Below are positions 1-6,481 of a stretch of DNA of 41,591 nucleotides, in pieces (position 1 is the first letter of the stretch; every line of letters begins with the position of its first letter). Where the stretch lies: positions 1 to 41,591 of IMG/VR virus record IMGVR_UViG_3300023096_000010, one strand, 5' to 3'. The position numbers and the translations under genes were made by a program. The DNA comes from a virus. Below the pieces are notes generated by a model, which was given only the letters and a program-made list of their open reading frames with translations, ran no database searches and was not told the DNA's origin.

Positions 1-377
1 TGGCACTATTTGATTCCAGAGTATTTCAGATTCCCGAAAAAGAAGAAGTTGTAAACTGTTTGATTTGGAGACAAAGGGATGCCGAAAAGAATTCAATTTC
101 GATGCTCGCCCAATCTTTATATTCCCACTCAGAATTACACAAAAAGAACAGTAGTGCTATGCAGGAAATGTGTTTTCAAAAAGGACATAATTGGAATGAT
201 CTGCATTTCTCTAAGAAGAGAGGGAGTTTTATTGTAAAGAATACCTATGTAAATGGACAACTTTATAAGAATGACAATCCCGAAGCATTAAAAACAGAAG
301 TAGTTAGAAGTAAATGGGAAGTTGTTGAAACGCCATTTTTCGGAAAAGACAGAAACTCAATTTTAGATTTGATATAA
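1..377 (+). CDS. thg1: Thg1-like tRNA-His guanylyltransferase, C-terminal part (cut by window edge)
   Basis: The frame is open from position 3 and runs to TAA at 375-377; the N-terminus with the catalytic metal-binding aspartates lies outside the window. The visible 124 residues match the conserved C-terminal half of Thg1 and Thg1-like proteins: FDSRVFQIP, then IWRQRDAEKNSISMLAQ, HSELHKKN and MQEMCFQKGHNWNDL. Thg1 enzymes add nucleotides in the 3'-5' direction to the 5' end of tRNA: G-1 on tRNA-His in eukaryotes, 5'-end repair for bacterial and phage-like members. The next gene starts directly after the stop, so the two are probably co-transcribed. Which activity this phage copy has cannot be told without its N-terminus. 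Identification is confident from the motif series. Confidence 0.88.
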   Translation, partial: ALFDSRVFQIPEKEEVVNCLIWRQRDAEKNSISMLAQSLYSHSELHKKNSSAMQEMCFQKGHNWNDLHFSKKRGSFIVKNTYVNGQLYKNDNPEALKTEVVRSKWEVVETPFFGKDRNSILDLI

Positions 378-1472
378 ATGCTACCAAAAAACGCAAAAAT
401 AATATTCAGAGGAATTGTAGGGAGCCAAAGTTACGGTCTTGCAACAGAAACATCCGACACTGATTATAAAACAATTTATATTCAGTCTAATGAAGATATA
501 TTATCTAATAATTACGTTGCTCAAGTAGATATAAATAAAGATGATGTTGCTTATGAAATCAGGCGATTTTTAGAACTTGTTTCTACCGGAAATCCAAATG
601 TGCTTGAACTTTTGTTTTTGCCCGAAAATTGTATTATAGAAAGTTCACAAGAATATAATTATTTAAAAGCAAATAGAGACGTATTTCTGACTAAAAAATG
701 TTATGAAACTTATTCTGGATATGCAAAAACACAGTTGATTAAAGCTTCTGGATTAAATAAAAAATACAATTGGGAAGAAAGCAGAATAGTAAGAAAAGAC
801 ATTCTAGACTTTTGTAAAATTATTGATAGACAAGAAGGCCAAACACATTTATTAAAAGAATGGCTTAAAAATAACGAGTATACTCAGGATCAAATTGGTC
901 TGGCTGGTATTGAAGGATTTAGAGACAGTTATAGAGTTTATACAGATGATATTAAATGGGTTAATGACACTAGAGATTTAAAATTTGAACATAGGAACTA
1001 TAAAGGAATTGGGGATATCAACTCTAATGAACCTAGAAAATCTGAAATTGAAAAATATAGAATTAACGATTGGAAGGGAGTAATTTACTGGAACAGAGAA
1101 GCTTATAGCACACACTGTAAAGAATACAAAGAATATTCTGATTGGTTAAAGAATAGAAATGAAGCGAGAACCGCAACAAATAAAAAACACGGACAGCAAC
1201 TAGATTCTAAAAATCTATTACACTTAGTTCGTTTAATTATGACAGCTCAGGAAATACCAACAGAAAATATTATCAATGTAGACAGAACTAAAAATAGGGA
1301 ATATCTACTTAGTATTAAAAGAGGAGATGTAGATTTGAAAGAAGTTATTGAAGAGTGGACGCAAAAGACAAAAGATCTAGCAGATCTATACAAAAATAGT
1401 AATTTACCTGATAAAGTAGATCCTGAATACACTAAACAATTAGAACTAAAAATAAGAAAAAATGAATTATAA
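378..1472 (+). CDS. RlaP/YcgL-type predicted nucleotidyltransferase (polymerase beta superfamily)
   Basis: 364 residues. The N-terminus carries the polymerase-beta-fold nucleotidyltransferase signature: GSQSYG at 15-20 and SDTDYK at 26-31, supplying the two metal-binding aspartates (27 and 29). The C-terminal half has the KHGQQLDSKNLLHLVRL stretch near residue 270, typical of the COG3541 family. These proteins (RlaP) were described as part of predicted bacterial RNA repair pathways. The ATG directly follows the stop of the Thg1-like gene, and the 3' end overlaps the next ATG by 11 nt, so the three genes look translationally linked. The inferred role is nucleotide addition or sealing on damaged RNA. 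Family call confident; biochemical role inferred. Confidence 0.82.
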   Translation: MLPKNAKIIFRGIVGSQSYGLATETSDTDYKTIYIQSNEDILSNNYVAQVDINKDDVAYEIRRFLELVSTGNPNVLELLFLPENCIIESSQEYNYLKANRDVFLTKKCYETYSGYAKTQLIKASGLNKKYNWEESRIVRKDILDFCKIIDRQEGQTHLLKEWLKNNEYTQDQIGLAGIEGFRDSYRVYTDDIKWVNDTRDLKFEHRNYKGIGDINSNEPRKSEIEKYRINDWKGVIYWNREAYSTHCKEYKEYSDWLKNRNEARTATNKKHGQQLDSKNLLHLVRLIMTAQEIPTENIINVDRTKNREYLLSIKRGDVDLKEVIEEWTQKTKDLADLYKNSNLPDKVDPEYTKQLELKIRKNEL

Positions 1473-2172
1473 AATAATTAAGGACGAAAAAGAGTTAAAG
1501 AAATTTATTGATTGGTTGCCTCAATTAGAAGACGGTCAGAAATTTTATATTAGTTTATTTGCGCGCAAAAAGTATGGAGCTACAGAAGGATTAAAAGCAG
1601 ATAAAGGGCAGTTGAAACGTTTTACAGCGTCTAAAGAACAAATGATTAATAAGATTAAAAAACTTGAAGTAGAACTGGGTTCTTATGAGTGTGATTCAAT
1701 TCCTGTAAATCAAGATAGCTTAGTTTTATATATTACACCAAATCCTAGAGATATGCATAAAGCAGGATTAAAAACTATACAAGAACTCACTAAGTTTCTA
1801 GTTGATGGTAAAAAGATATACAATGCGCAATCAACTGCTTTGAATATGATTCAAGTATCGGGAGTTAAAAAATATTTTGACATGGATATTGATTTTAGAG
1901 AAGGAAAGGGATGTTCTTTAGAGACTTTTTATATGTGGTTGTGGGATAATGATATTATTAACGGAGCAGCAGTAATAGGAAATATTGTAAAAACTAAAGG
2001 TGGTTTCCATGTTTTAGTAGAACTAGACCAGATATCAGAGAATTATAAAAAGAAATGGTATAGTAATTTTACAAATACTAGATCTGAAATATTCACTGTT
2101 ATGGCTAACTCTGATAATATGATTCCTGTTCCTGGTTGCGTACAATCTGACTTTTCACCAATACTCGTATAA
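1462..2172 (+). CDS. Possible archaeo-eukaryotic primase-fold protein linked to the RNA-repair cassette
   Basis: 236 residues with no signal peptide or membrane segment. Two blocks are spaced like AEP (primase-polymerase) motifs: DMDIDF near residues 139-144 as a DxD-type metal site, and TKGGFHVLV near 178-186 as a (S/G)xH-like nucleotide-binding motif. An FARKKYG stretch near residue 33 and NPRDM near 95 are also conspicuous. It overlaps the RlaP-like gene by 11 nt, and AEP-fold proteins are known partners in predicted RNA repair operons. The motif match is by eye, so this could be another DxD enzyme. A strict T-run/CpG-core/A-run site (1558-1572) lies inside the gene. Confidence 0.45.
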   Translation: MNYKIIKDEKELKKFIDWLPQLEDGQKFYISLFARKKYGATEGLKADKGQLKRFTASKEQMINKIKKLEVELGSYECDSIPVNQDSLVLYITPNPRDMHKAGLKTIQELTKFLVDGKKIYNAQSTALNMIQVSGVKKYFDMDIDFREGKGCSLETFYMWLWDNDIINGAAVIGNIVKTKGGFHVLVELDQISENYKKKWYSNFTNTRSEIFTVMANSDNMIPVPGCVQSDFSPILV

Positions 2173-2174
2173 AT

Positions 2175-2774
2175 ATGAAAGAACAAATAATTAAAAAAGC
2201 TTGGAAAATATCTATCAAAAACTTAGAAGAGCCTTGGCACTATAATGATGTTATCACAATTGCCGAAACACGAGGAGAAGCAAGAAGTAAAGGCCTAACA
2301 GAAATGCGCAATCTTGGCGCTACTAAACTAGTAGATTACAAATACGATGATACAGAAGTTTATTATACAGACATCATAGCACATAGAGTAAAAGACTATG
2401 ACACTATTTTATTTGAAGGTAAAGAAATGAAACGTCATGCCATTGAAAAACATATTTGGTGTAGAGAACGTGATCAAAAAGCTTTAGATTTAACTGTTTC
2501 TAATCCAAATGATTTAGCTGTTGTATGGGCGGGATGTTATAGAGGCTATTGGGGCGCAAACAGATCAGGGTATTCAGATGATATTATCTTTGCAGGAAAA
2601 TACGACGTAAAAGAGGCTTATGATATTGTTAAAGGTTCAGAGTATGGCCGACAAGAAACAGTTAGACTTTTGAATATTGAGGAATTTAATACAAATATTG
2701 ACACAGAAGTTGAAAAGCTACAGAAACAAATGGATAGATTATTAACTTATAAAGTGAACCATGAAACGAAGTAA
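2175..2774 (+). CDS. Unknown phage protein, 199 aa
   Basis: Not recognised. Soluble, mixed charge, with a Trp/Gly-rich central stretch (WAGCYRGYWGANRSGYSD, near residues 118-135) and a coiled-coil-like C-terminal tail. It starts 2 nt after the preceding stop, and its 3' end overlaps the next gene by 14 nt, so it belongs to the plus-strand operon led by the RNA-repair genes. No catalytic motif is evident. Confidence 0.7.
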   Translation: MKEQIIKKAWKISIKNLEEPWHYNDVITIAETRGEARSKGLTEMRNLGATKLVDYKYDDTEVYYTDIIAHRVKDYDTILFEGKEMKRHAIEKHIWCRERDQKALDLTVSNPNDLAVVWAGCYRGYWGANRSGYSDDIIFAGKYDVKEAYDIVKGSEYGRQETVRLLNIEEFNTNIDTEVEKLQKQMDRLLTYKVNHETK

Positions 2775-2946
2775 AATAACACCAATCGGCGCGAAAAGAA
2801 AACTAATAAAATATTTCAACTTTAAACCTTCAGATTTTTATGACAATATATTAATTTGTCAAGACTGTGTAGAACTAAGTTCAGTGGACATATTAGAAGA
2901 AATACAATTAACATATAAAGAACAATTTGAAAATGAAGCAATATAA
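2761..2946 (+). CDS. Unknown small protein, 61 aa
   Basis: Not recognised. Basic N-terminus, acidic C-terminus, and a CQDC pair mid-protein. The start overlaps the 3' end of the previous gene by 14 nt and the stop overlaps the next ATG by 14 nt, which supports a real, co-translated gene despite its size. Confidence 0.6.
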   Translation: MKRSKITPIGAKRKLIKYFNFKPSDFYDNILICQDCVELSSVDILEEIQLTYKEQFENEAI

Positions 2947-3121
2947 ATTAATAAAAAATTATCCAGAAAATAGATTTCCTCTAGAAGGATTGGTATTTGA
3001 AAGAGATGGCATGTATTATAATTATCCTAATGGAGTTGATTACTATTTCAGGACAAAAGATATTGAGGAATTCCCAGAATTTTGGCAAAAATTAGAATTA
3101 AAAGAACATAAAACATGGTAA
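2933..3121 (+). CDS. Unknown small protein, 62 aa
   Basis: Not recognised. A TTG at 2927 is available, but the ATG at 2933 is preferred. Rich in Tyr, Phe and Pro (YYNYPNGVDYYF in the middle). It overlaps both neighbours slightly, as is usual in this operon. No domain could be assigned. Confidence 0.6.
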   Translation: MKQYKLIKNYPENRFPLEGLVFERDGMYYNYPNGVDYYFRTKDIEEFPEFWQKLELKEHKTW

Positions 3122-3294
3122 CAAGATACGTAATAACAGACATTGACGGACATGGTTATTGGGCAACCGATTATAGGCGTTTTAAAAGTTTTATTTTCGC
3201 CGACCAATTTTAATTTGAAGAAAAGGCCTTAGAAGTAGCACAAAAGGAGAATGTAGGCGTTTTTAAAATAACTAAAATATATGATACAAAATAA
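3115..3294 (+). pseudogene. Small gene interrupted by an in-frame TAA
   Basis: ATG at 3115 opens a 32-codon frame that stops at TAA 3211-3213. The same frame then continues without a stop for 26 codons to TAA 3292-3294. The second half reads like the end of one small protein (EEKALEVAQKENVGVFKITK) and has no start codon of its own. Both flanks overlap neighbouring genes (2933-3121 and 3281-3517), so the whole span behaves like one gene slot. A recent nonsense mutation is the simplest reading; stop readthrough or a sequencing error are alternatives. Confidence 0.5.
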
Positions 3295-3517
3295 ACCAAT
3301 TATATGGCAAATGAGTAAGGACTATAAACCAGGAAAAGAAATAGTTGTATTTGAGACAATTTTAGACAAAGAATTTCCAACCTATAACTATATTTGTGGT
3401 TTTGACGATTATTTACCAGAAGAGCCTTTAAATTTCTGGAATAAAATAAAAAAGAAGCTCGGCTTAAAATACAAAGTAAAAGAAAGAAAGAATGATGGAT
3501 GCGGTGGAGCAACTTAA
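3281..3517 (+). CDS. Unknown small protein, 78 aa
   Basis: Not recognised. Aromatic-rich first half, then a Lys-rich stretch and a short Gly/Cys-containing tail (DGCGGAT). It overlaps the end of the interrupted gene upstream by 14 nt. A purine-rich AAGGAG at 3244-3249 lies too far upstream to be its ribosome site. Confidence 0.6.
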   Translation: MIQNKPIIWQMSKDYKPGKEIVVFETILDKEFPTYNYICGFDDYLPEEPLNFWNKIKKKLGLKYKVKERKNDGCGGAT

Positions 3518-3562
3518 AAAACAAGGACATTTAGTGTTATAAAACTAATTTAAATTAAAAAT

Positions 3563-3913
3563 ATGTACGCACCAGTATTAGATATAGAATTAAAAAAAGC
3601 TGAAGAGTTCATACTAGGAAAAGACTACTATATTAAAAACGGTAATGGTTGTTGGTATAAAGGACAACTTAAGAATCTTGATACGCTACACACTGTACAC
3701 AATTATAGAGGCACTGAGAAAAAATCAGGTAGGTGGATAGAAGGAGAGGGTATTCATCAAGAGCAAGATATATTTGAACTCGATGAAAGCAGTAGTTTAG
3801 AATTACCAGCTTTTCCTGAGTTTTTTATTTTCGGCGAAAAAGAAATAAAAACAGAAGATTTAAAAGAACGAGAAATTGAATTAATACTACGCAGATGGAA
3901 AGAGATAAAATAA
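3563..3913 (+). CDS. Unknown phage protein, 116 aa
   Basis: Not recognised. Soluble protein with an N-terminal helix and aromatic beta-rich centre (YYIKNGNGCWYKG near residues 22-34). Start ATG at 3563 follows a 45-nt spacer, the longest in this operon. Its 3' end overlaps the next gene by 19 nt. Strict motif site 3828-3842 lies inside the gene. Confidence 0.7.
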   Translation: MYAPVLDIELKKAEEFILGKDYYIKNGNGCWYKGQLKNLDTLHTVHNYRGTEKKSGRWIEGEGIHQEQDIFELDESSSLELPAFPEFFIFGEKEIKTEDLKEREIELILRRWKEIK

Positions 3914-4167
3914 TAACAGAGTTAGAACAGTTAAAAATAAGCTCAAAACCAGGATATCGAATCTATCTAAATGAAGAGCTCCTTGTAATGAATTCAGGAA
4001 AATTTGTCTGGGCGAAAAAAGGAGAAGCAAAAAACGCTTTAATAGGTTCTCTAAAATATACTTTAGGATATCATGAATATTATGATCTAAAAACTTATGA
4101 GGTATTAGAAGAATGGTTAGATTCAGGATTAATTAAAATTGAGTATTATGACGGACAAACAACGTGA
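3895..4167 (+). CDS. Unknown protein, 90 aa, distantly like the 28455-28712 product
   Basis: Not recognised. The layout of an N-terminal helix, a beta hairpin, a (W)AxxGxAKNAL segment and a C-terminal helix ending in LEEWLDSGLI resembles the protein encoded at 28455-28712 (SWASIGAAKNAL, then LKELEAEGII). Overlap with the previous gene is 19 nt. The two may be diverged paralogues. Confidence 0.65.
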   Translation: MERDKIITELEQLKISSKPGYRIYLNEELLVMNSGKFVWAKKGEAKNALIGSLKYTLGYHEYYDLKTYEVLEEWLDSGLIKIEYYDGQTT

Positions 4168-4336
4168 ACAAATGAAAGTATTTGAGGAGTTAGGATTTTC
4201 TACCCGCCATTTAGATTACTATGAAATCGTGGACGAATTAATTCACAGATATATTGAAACTTCTTCAGCTTGTGAATGGACAGAATACGAAAGATTTAAA
4301 GCAGACTTAAAAAGATTACAAACCAAAACTAATTAA
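4148..4336 (+). CDS. Unknown small protein, 62 aa; last gene of the plus operon
   Basis: Not recognised. A TTG start at 4139 is possible, but ATG at 4148, overlapping the previous stop by 20 nt, is preferred. The protein is helical and charged. Its stop lies just before the hairpin at 4341-4372, which separates it from the convergent minus-strand genes. Confidence 0.6.
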   Translation: MTDKQREQMKVFEELGFSTRHLDYYEIVDELIHRYIETSSACEWTEYERFKADLKRLQTKTN

Positions 4337-4340
4337 ACGC

Positions 4341-4372
4341 AAAAAATCCCCAACCAATTAAGGAAGGGGATT
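4341..4372 (-). terminator. Rho-independent terminator of the leftward transcript
   Basis: Read on the minus strand: a 7-bp stem AATCCCC/GGGGATT with a 14-nt loop, running into six T. The stem overlaps the last codons and stop of the gene at 4358-4888. On the plus strand the stem lacks an immediate T-run, so termination is best supported for the leftward transcript. Confidence 0.72.
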
Positions 4373-4888
4373 CATCATTTTATGTCTAATCTTCATTTCT
4401 AATTCAAACTCTGATCTAAAAGCTTCTATTTCCCATTCACGCTCCCAATAAGGATAGTTAAAAGTGTACCATAAACCTTCAAATTGTATACAAAAAGGAA
4501 GCATTTTTAATCGTCCTGAATAAATTTGTGATAGATGTTTGAGCTCATGTGCCAGAATAGTCAAGTAATAATCTTTATATAACCCAGGTTTTAATTTGAT
4601 TAAATAATAAGTTTGATAGTCTTCTATATAACCTAGTAAAGTCTCATCTTCTTCCACTTCTTTTTCCGTCAAATTAACAATAACGATTTTAAGGTCTTTT
4701 AAGCCTAGTTGTGATACTCCGATAGAAGTTATTGTGTCTAAGCCTATTTCTCCGCTTAGATTAACTGTTTTGATGCTTGGATCGAGTTTTGGTTGTCTTT
4801 TGTCTTTTACTTTCGGCGCAAAACAAGAAATAGCAGAAGTAAATAATACAACTGTTATCGTTCCTAATATAGTATTTTTATAATTCAT
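4358..4888 (-). CDS. Putative lipoprotein with a zinc-metallopeptidase HExxH motif
   Basis: 176 residues. The N-terminus has a short basic region, a hydrophobic stretch at about 7-20 and Cys22 preceded by AIS, compatible with a lipoprotein signal cleaved before Cys22. An HELKH motif (114-118) sits in a hydrophobic helix context typical of zincin metallopeptidases, and Glu155 in WEIEAF could be the third zinc ligand. If secreted, it would be anchored in a host membrane, which is unusual for a gene next to early phage genes. Last gene of the leftward transcript. Substrate unknown; SprT-like and other small zincins are alternatives. Confidence 0.6.
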   Translation of the reverse strand: MNYKNTILGTITVVLFTSAISCFAPKVKDKRQPKLDPSIKTVNLSGEIGLDTITSIGVSQLGLKDLKIVIVNLTEKEVEEDETLLGYIEDYQTYYLIKLKPGLYKDYYLTILAHELKHLSQIYSGRLKMLPFCIQFEGLWYTFNYPYWEREWEIEAFRSEFELEMKIRHKMMNPLP

Positions 4889-4994
4889 CTTTATGTATTA
4901 TTTCAATATGTTGATAATCTGTCATTGGTTTGCCCTCTGTCAAATTAAGAACAATTTTGAATTCTAAACTTGAATGTGAATTAATCTTTTCCAT
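4878..4994 (-). CDS. Unknown very small protein, 38 aa
   Basis: The frame could extend to 5072, but that part lies inside the next upstream gene. The internal ATG at 4994 is preferred because it is preceded by an A/T-rich leader (AAAATAAAT), as for most genes here. The stop overlaps the ATG of the lipoprotein gene by 11 nt. No homology recognised. Confidence 0.45.
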   Translation of the reverse strand: MEKINSHSSLEFKIVLNLTEGKPMTDYQHIEIIHKDEL

Positions 4995-4998
4995 ATAT

Positions 4999-5223
4999 TT
5001 ATTTTTTACAATTTCTACAACCATCACTAAACAATTCATAACCACATTTTTGGCATATATCAAACCATTCAAAAGAAATTACATCTTCTTTAGGTATTTC
5101 ATAAGTATAAGCCATATCTAAAACATACTCAGTTTCTGTTTCTGAGAAGTCACTATAGGTTAATGGATCATAAAAATCATCTGTTCCGTCTTTTAAAATA
5201 AATCTTATTCCTTGTTTTTTCAT
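4999..5223 (-). CDS. Unknown protein with C-terminal zinc ribbon, 74 aa
   Basis: Acidic, aromatic N-terminal two thirds followed by CQKCGYELFSDGCRNC, a pair of CxxC knuckles that can bind one zinc ion. Directly adjacent to the gene at 5224-6315 (no gap), so co-transcribed. Small single zinc ribbons in phages often bind nucleic acid or host proteins; nothing more specific can be said. Confidence 0.65.
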   Translation of the reverse strand: MKKQGIRFILKDGTDDFYDPLTYSDFSETETEYVLDMAYTYEIPKEDVISFEWFDICQKCGYELFSDGCRNCKK

Positions 5224-6315
5224 TTACCAACCATTAGGAGTTAATACTTGTTTAGCGTCTGCTGTTTTAGGATAATCTTTTAATCCTGGTTTTGTATCTG
5301 TTAGATTATATCTTAGATCTATATTCTTAGTAACACTCTCTTTTAGATCGGCTGGAACACTAGTATTTTTTCTACCATAAAATTGACCTACACTACCATT
5401 AGAATATATTTGAATTTCATAATCTTTACCTTCCTGACTAAAAGAGTAGAAGGCATTGCGGCCTAAATTTCCAGCATAATTTGTTCCAATACAATGAATT
5501 TGTTTAATACCTTGTGAATACATTTCATACGGTGTTTCCAATCTTCTGAAAGTCAAACCTCTCTCTATCCAAACTTTTGTAAAATTTTCTTCAATATCAT
5601 ATCGATATTCTTTAGAATAACAGTCCATACTCTGCTTATTGATTTCCCACATCGTAGAGTCATGTAATTCTTCTAATTTATTTTTTCCTGCGGGAATTTC
5701 AACAGGCATATTATGATCTTGACACATATTAATGTAATCATTTAAAGAATCTCTGGTGTCCGAACCCATATCTTTAAATAGTCTAACAACATTTTTCTTG
5801 TCTTTCGCTAAGATGACAGGTGTTAAAAAATCAAACCATTCATCTTTAAATAAATTACTAAACTCTTCATCTGATATAAACGAATAACCTAGAAACTTTT
5901 TAGCTTCACTCAATGAATTGAATCCTTGAAAGAATTTGTAAGGAAACATGTTAGGATAATTACCAAGCCATTCATATTTTTTACCTATGAAGAAAGTATT
6001 AGTCAAATCCGAGTTTTCAGTTCTAAGCGCTTTTAAAGTGACACTTCTAAAGTTACCACCCTCTTTACTCATCATAAGTTTTCCAGCAGGACTTAGTAAG
6101 TATACAAATCTGGCTTTACTTTGTTTCCATTCTTGAAACTGGCCTAATTTTTTTACAGTTCCTTTTGTAATAGCTCTTCCATTGTATTTAATCTGTTTCG
6201 TACTTTCTGTTACGCCGATTCTAATATACATAGAACCTGTTTTCTTGGAAATTTTAAACTCTGGGAAATCATTTTTGAACTGCTCGATTCTTTTCTCTGT
6301 AATTTTCTTTAACAT
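5224..6315 (-). CDS. PcfJ-like domain protein
   Basis: 363 residues. The C-terminal part contains EMYSQGIKQIHCIG, followed by about 30 residues rich in Phe/Tyr beta strands (NAFYSFSQEGKDYEIQIY). This resembles the PcfJ-like family signature (M.HCVG..Y, then IYS/R strands). PcfJ-like proteins occur on plasmids and in phages; their function is unsettled. The N-terminal 200 residues are not recognised. ATG at 6315 overlaps the tiny membrane-protein frame upstream by 7 nt. Assignment is from one motif region. Confidence 0.5.
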   Translation of the reverse strand: MLKKITEKRIEQFKNDFPEFKISKKTGSMYIRIGVTESTKQIKYNGRAITKGTVKKLGQFQEWKQSKARFVYLLSPAGKLMMSKEGGNFRSVTLKALRTENSDLTNTFFIGKKYEWLGNYPNMFPYKFFQGFNSLSEAKKFLGYSFISDEEFSNLFKDEWFDFLTPVILAKDKKNVVRLFKDMGSDTRDSLNDYINMCQDHNMPVEIPAGKNKLEELHDSTMWEINKQSMDCYSKEYRYDIEENFTKVWIERGLTFRRLETPYEMYSQGIKQIHCIGTNYAGNLGRNAFYSFSQEGKDYEIQIYSNGSVGQFYGRKNTSVPADLKESVTKNIDLRYNLTDTKPGLKDYPKTADAKQVLTPNGW

Positions 6316-6395
6316 CCTGTAAAATATTTATATCCAAAAAATAATAATGCTATCCAAAGCAAAACATCTAAACAAATAATCAATTTTCTTTTCAT
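6309..6395 (-). CDS. Tiny single-span membrane peptide, 28 aa
   Basis: ATG at 6395 opens a 28-codon frame with a basic start (MKRK) and one hydrophobic stretch (LLWIALLFFGY) long enough to cross the membrane. It sits 20 nt downstream of a consensus promoter and its stop overlaps the next ATG by 7 nt. Position and composition favour a real small membrane peptide or leader peptide. Confidence 0.5.
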   Translation of the reverse strand: MKRKLIICLDVLLWIALLFFGYKYFTGC

Positions 6396-6414
6396 AGTTT
6401 CTAATTTTATTTTA

Positions 6415-6446
6415 CAAATTTAAGGAATGTTTTTGAGACTGCCAAA
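6415..6446 (-). promoter_or_regulatory. Bacteroidota-type promoter
   Basis: Minus strand: TTTG (6446-6443), 20 nt, TAAATTTG (6422-6415), an exact fit to the TTTG / TAnnTTTG consensus. It lies between the terminator of the A1-like gene and the ATG at 6395, so it should drive 6395 down to 4358. Confidence 0.7.
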
Positions 6447-6447
6447 C

Positions 6448-6475
6448 AAAAAAGGAGAAACTTTCGAATCTCCTT
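6448..6475 (-). terminator. Rho-independent terminator after the A1-like gene
   Basis: Minus strand: stem AAGGAGA/TCTCCTT with a 10-nt loop and a following T-run (TTTTTTG). It starts a few bases after the stop at 6482 and directly precedes the promoter at 6415-6446, giving a clean transcript boundary. Confidence 0.75.
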
Positions 6476-6481
6476 ATATTT

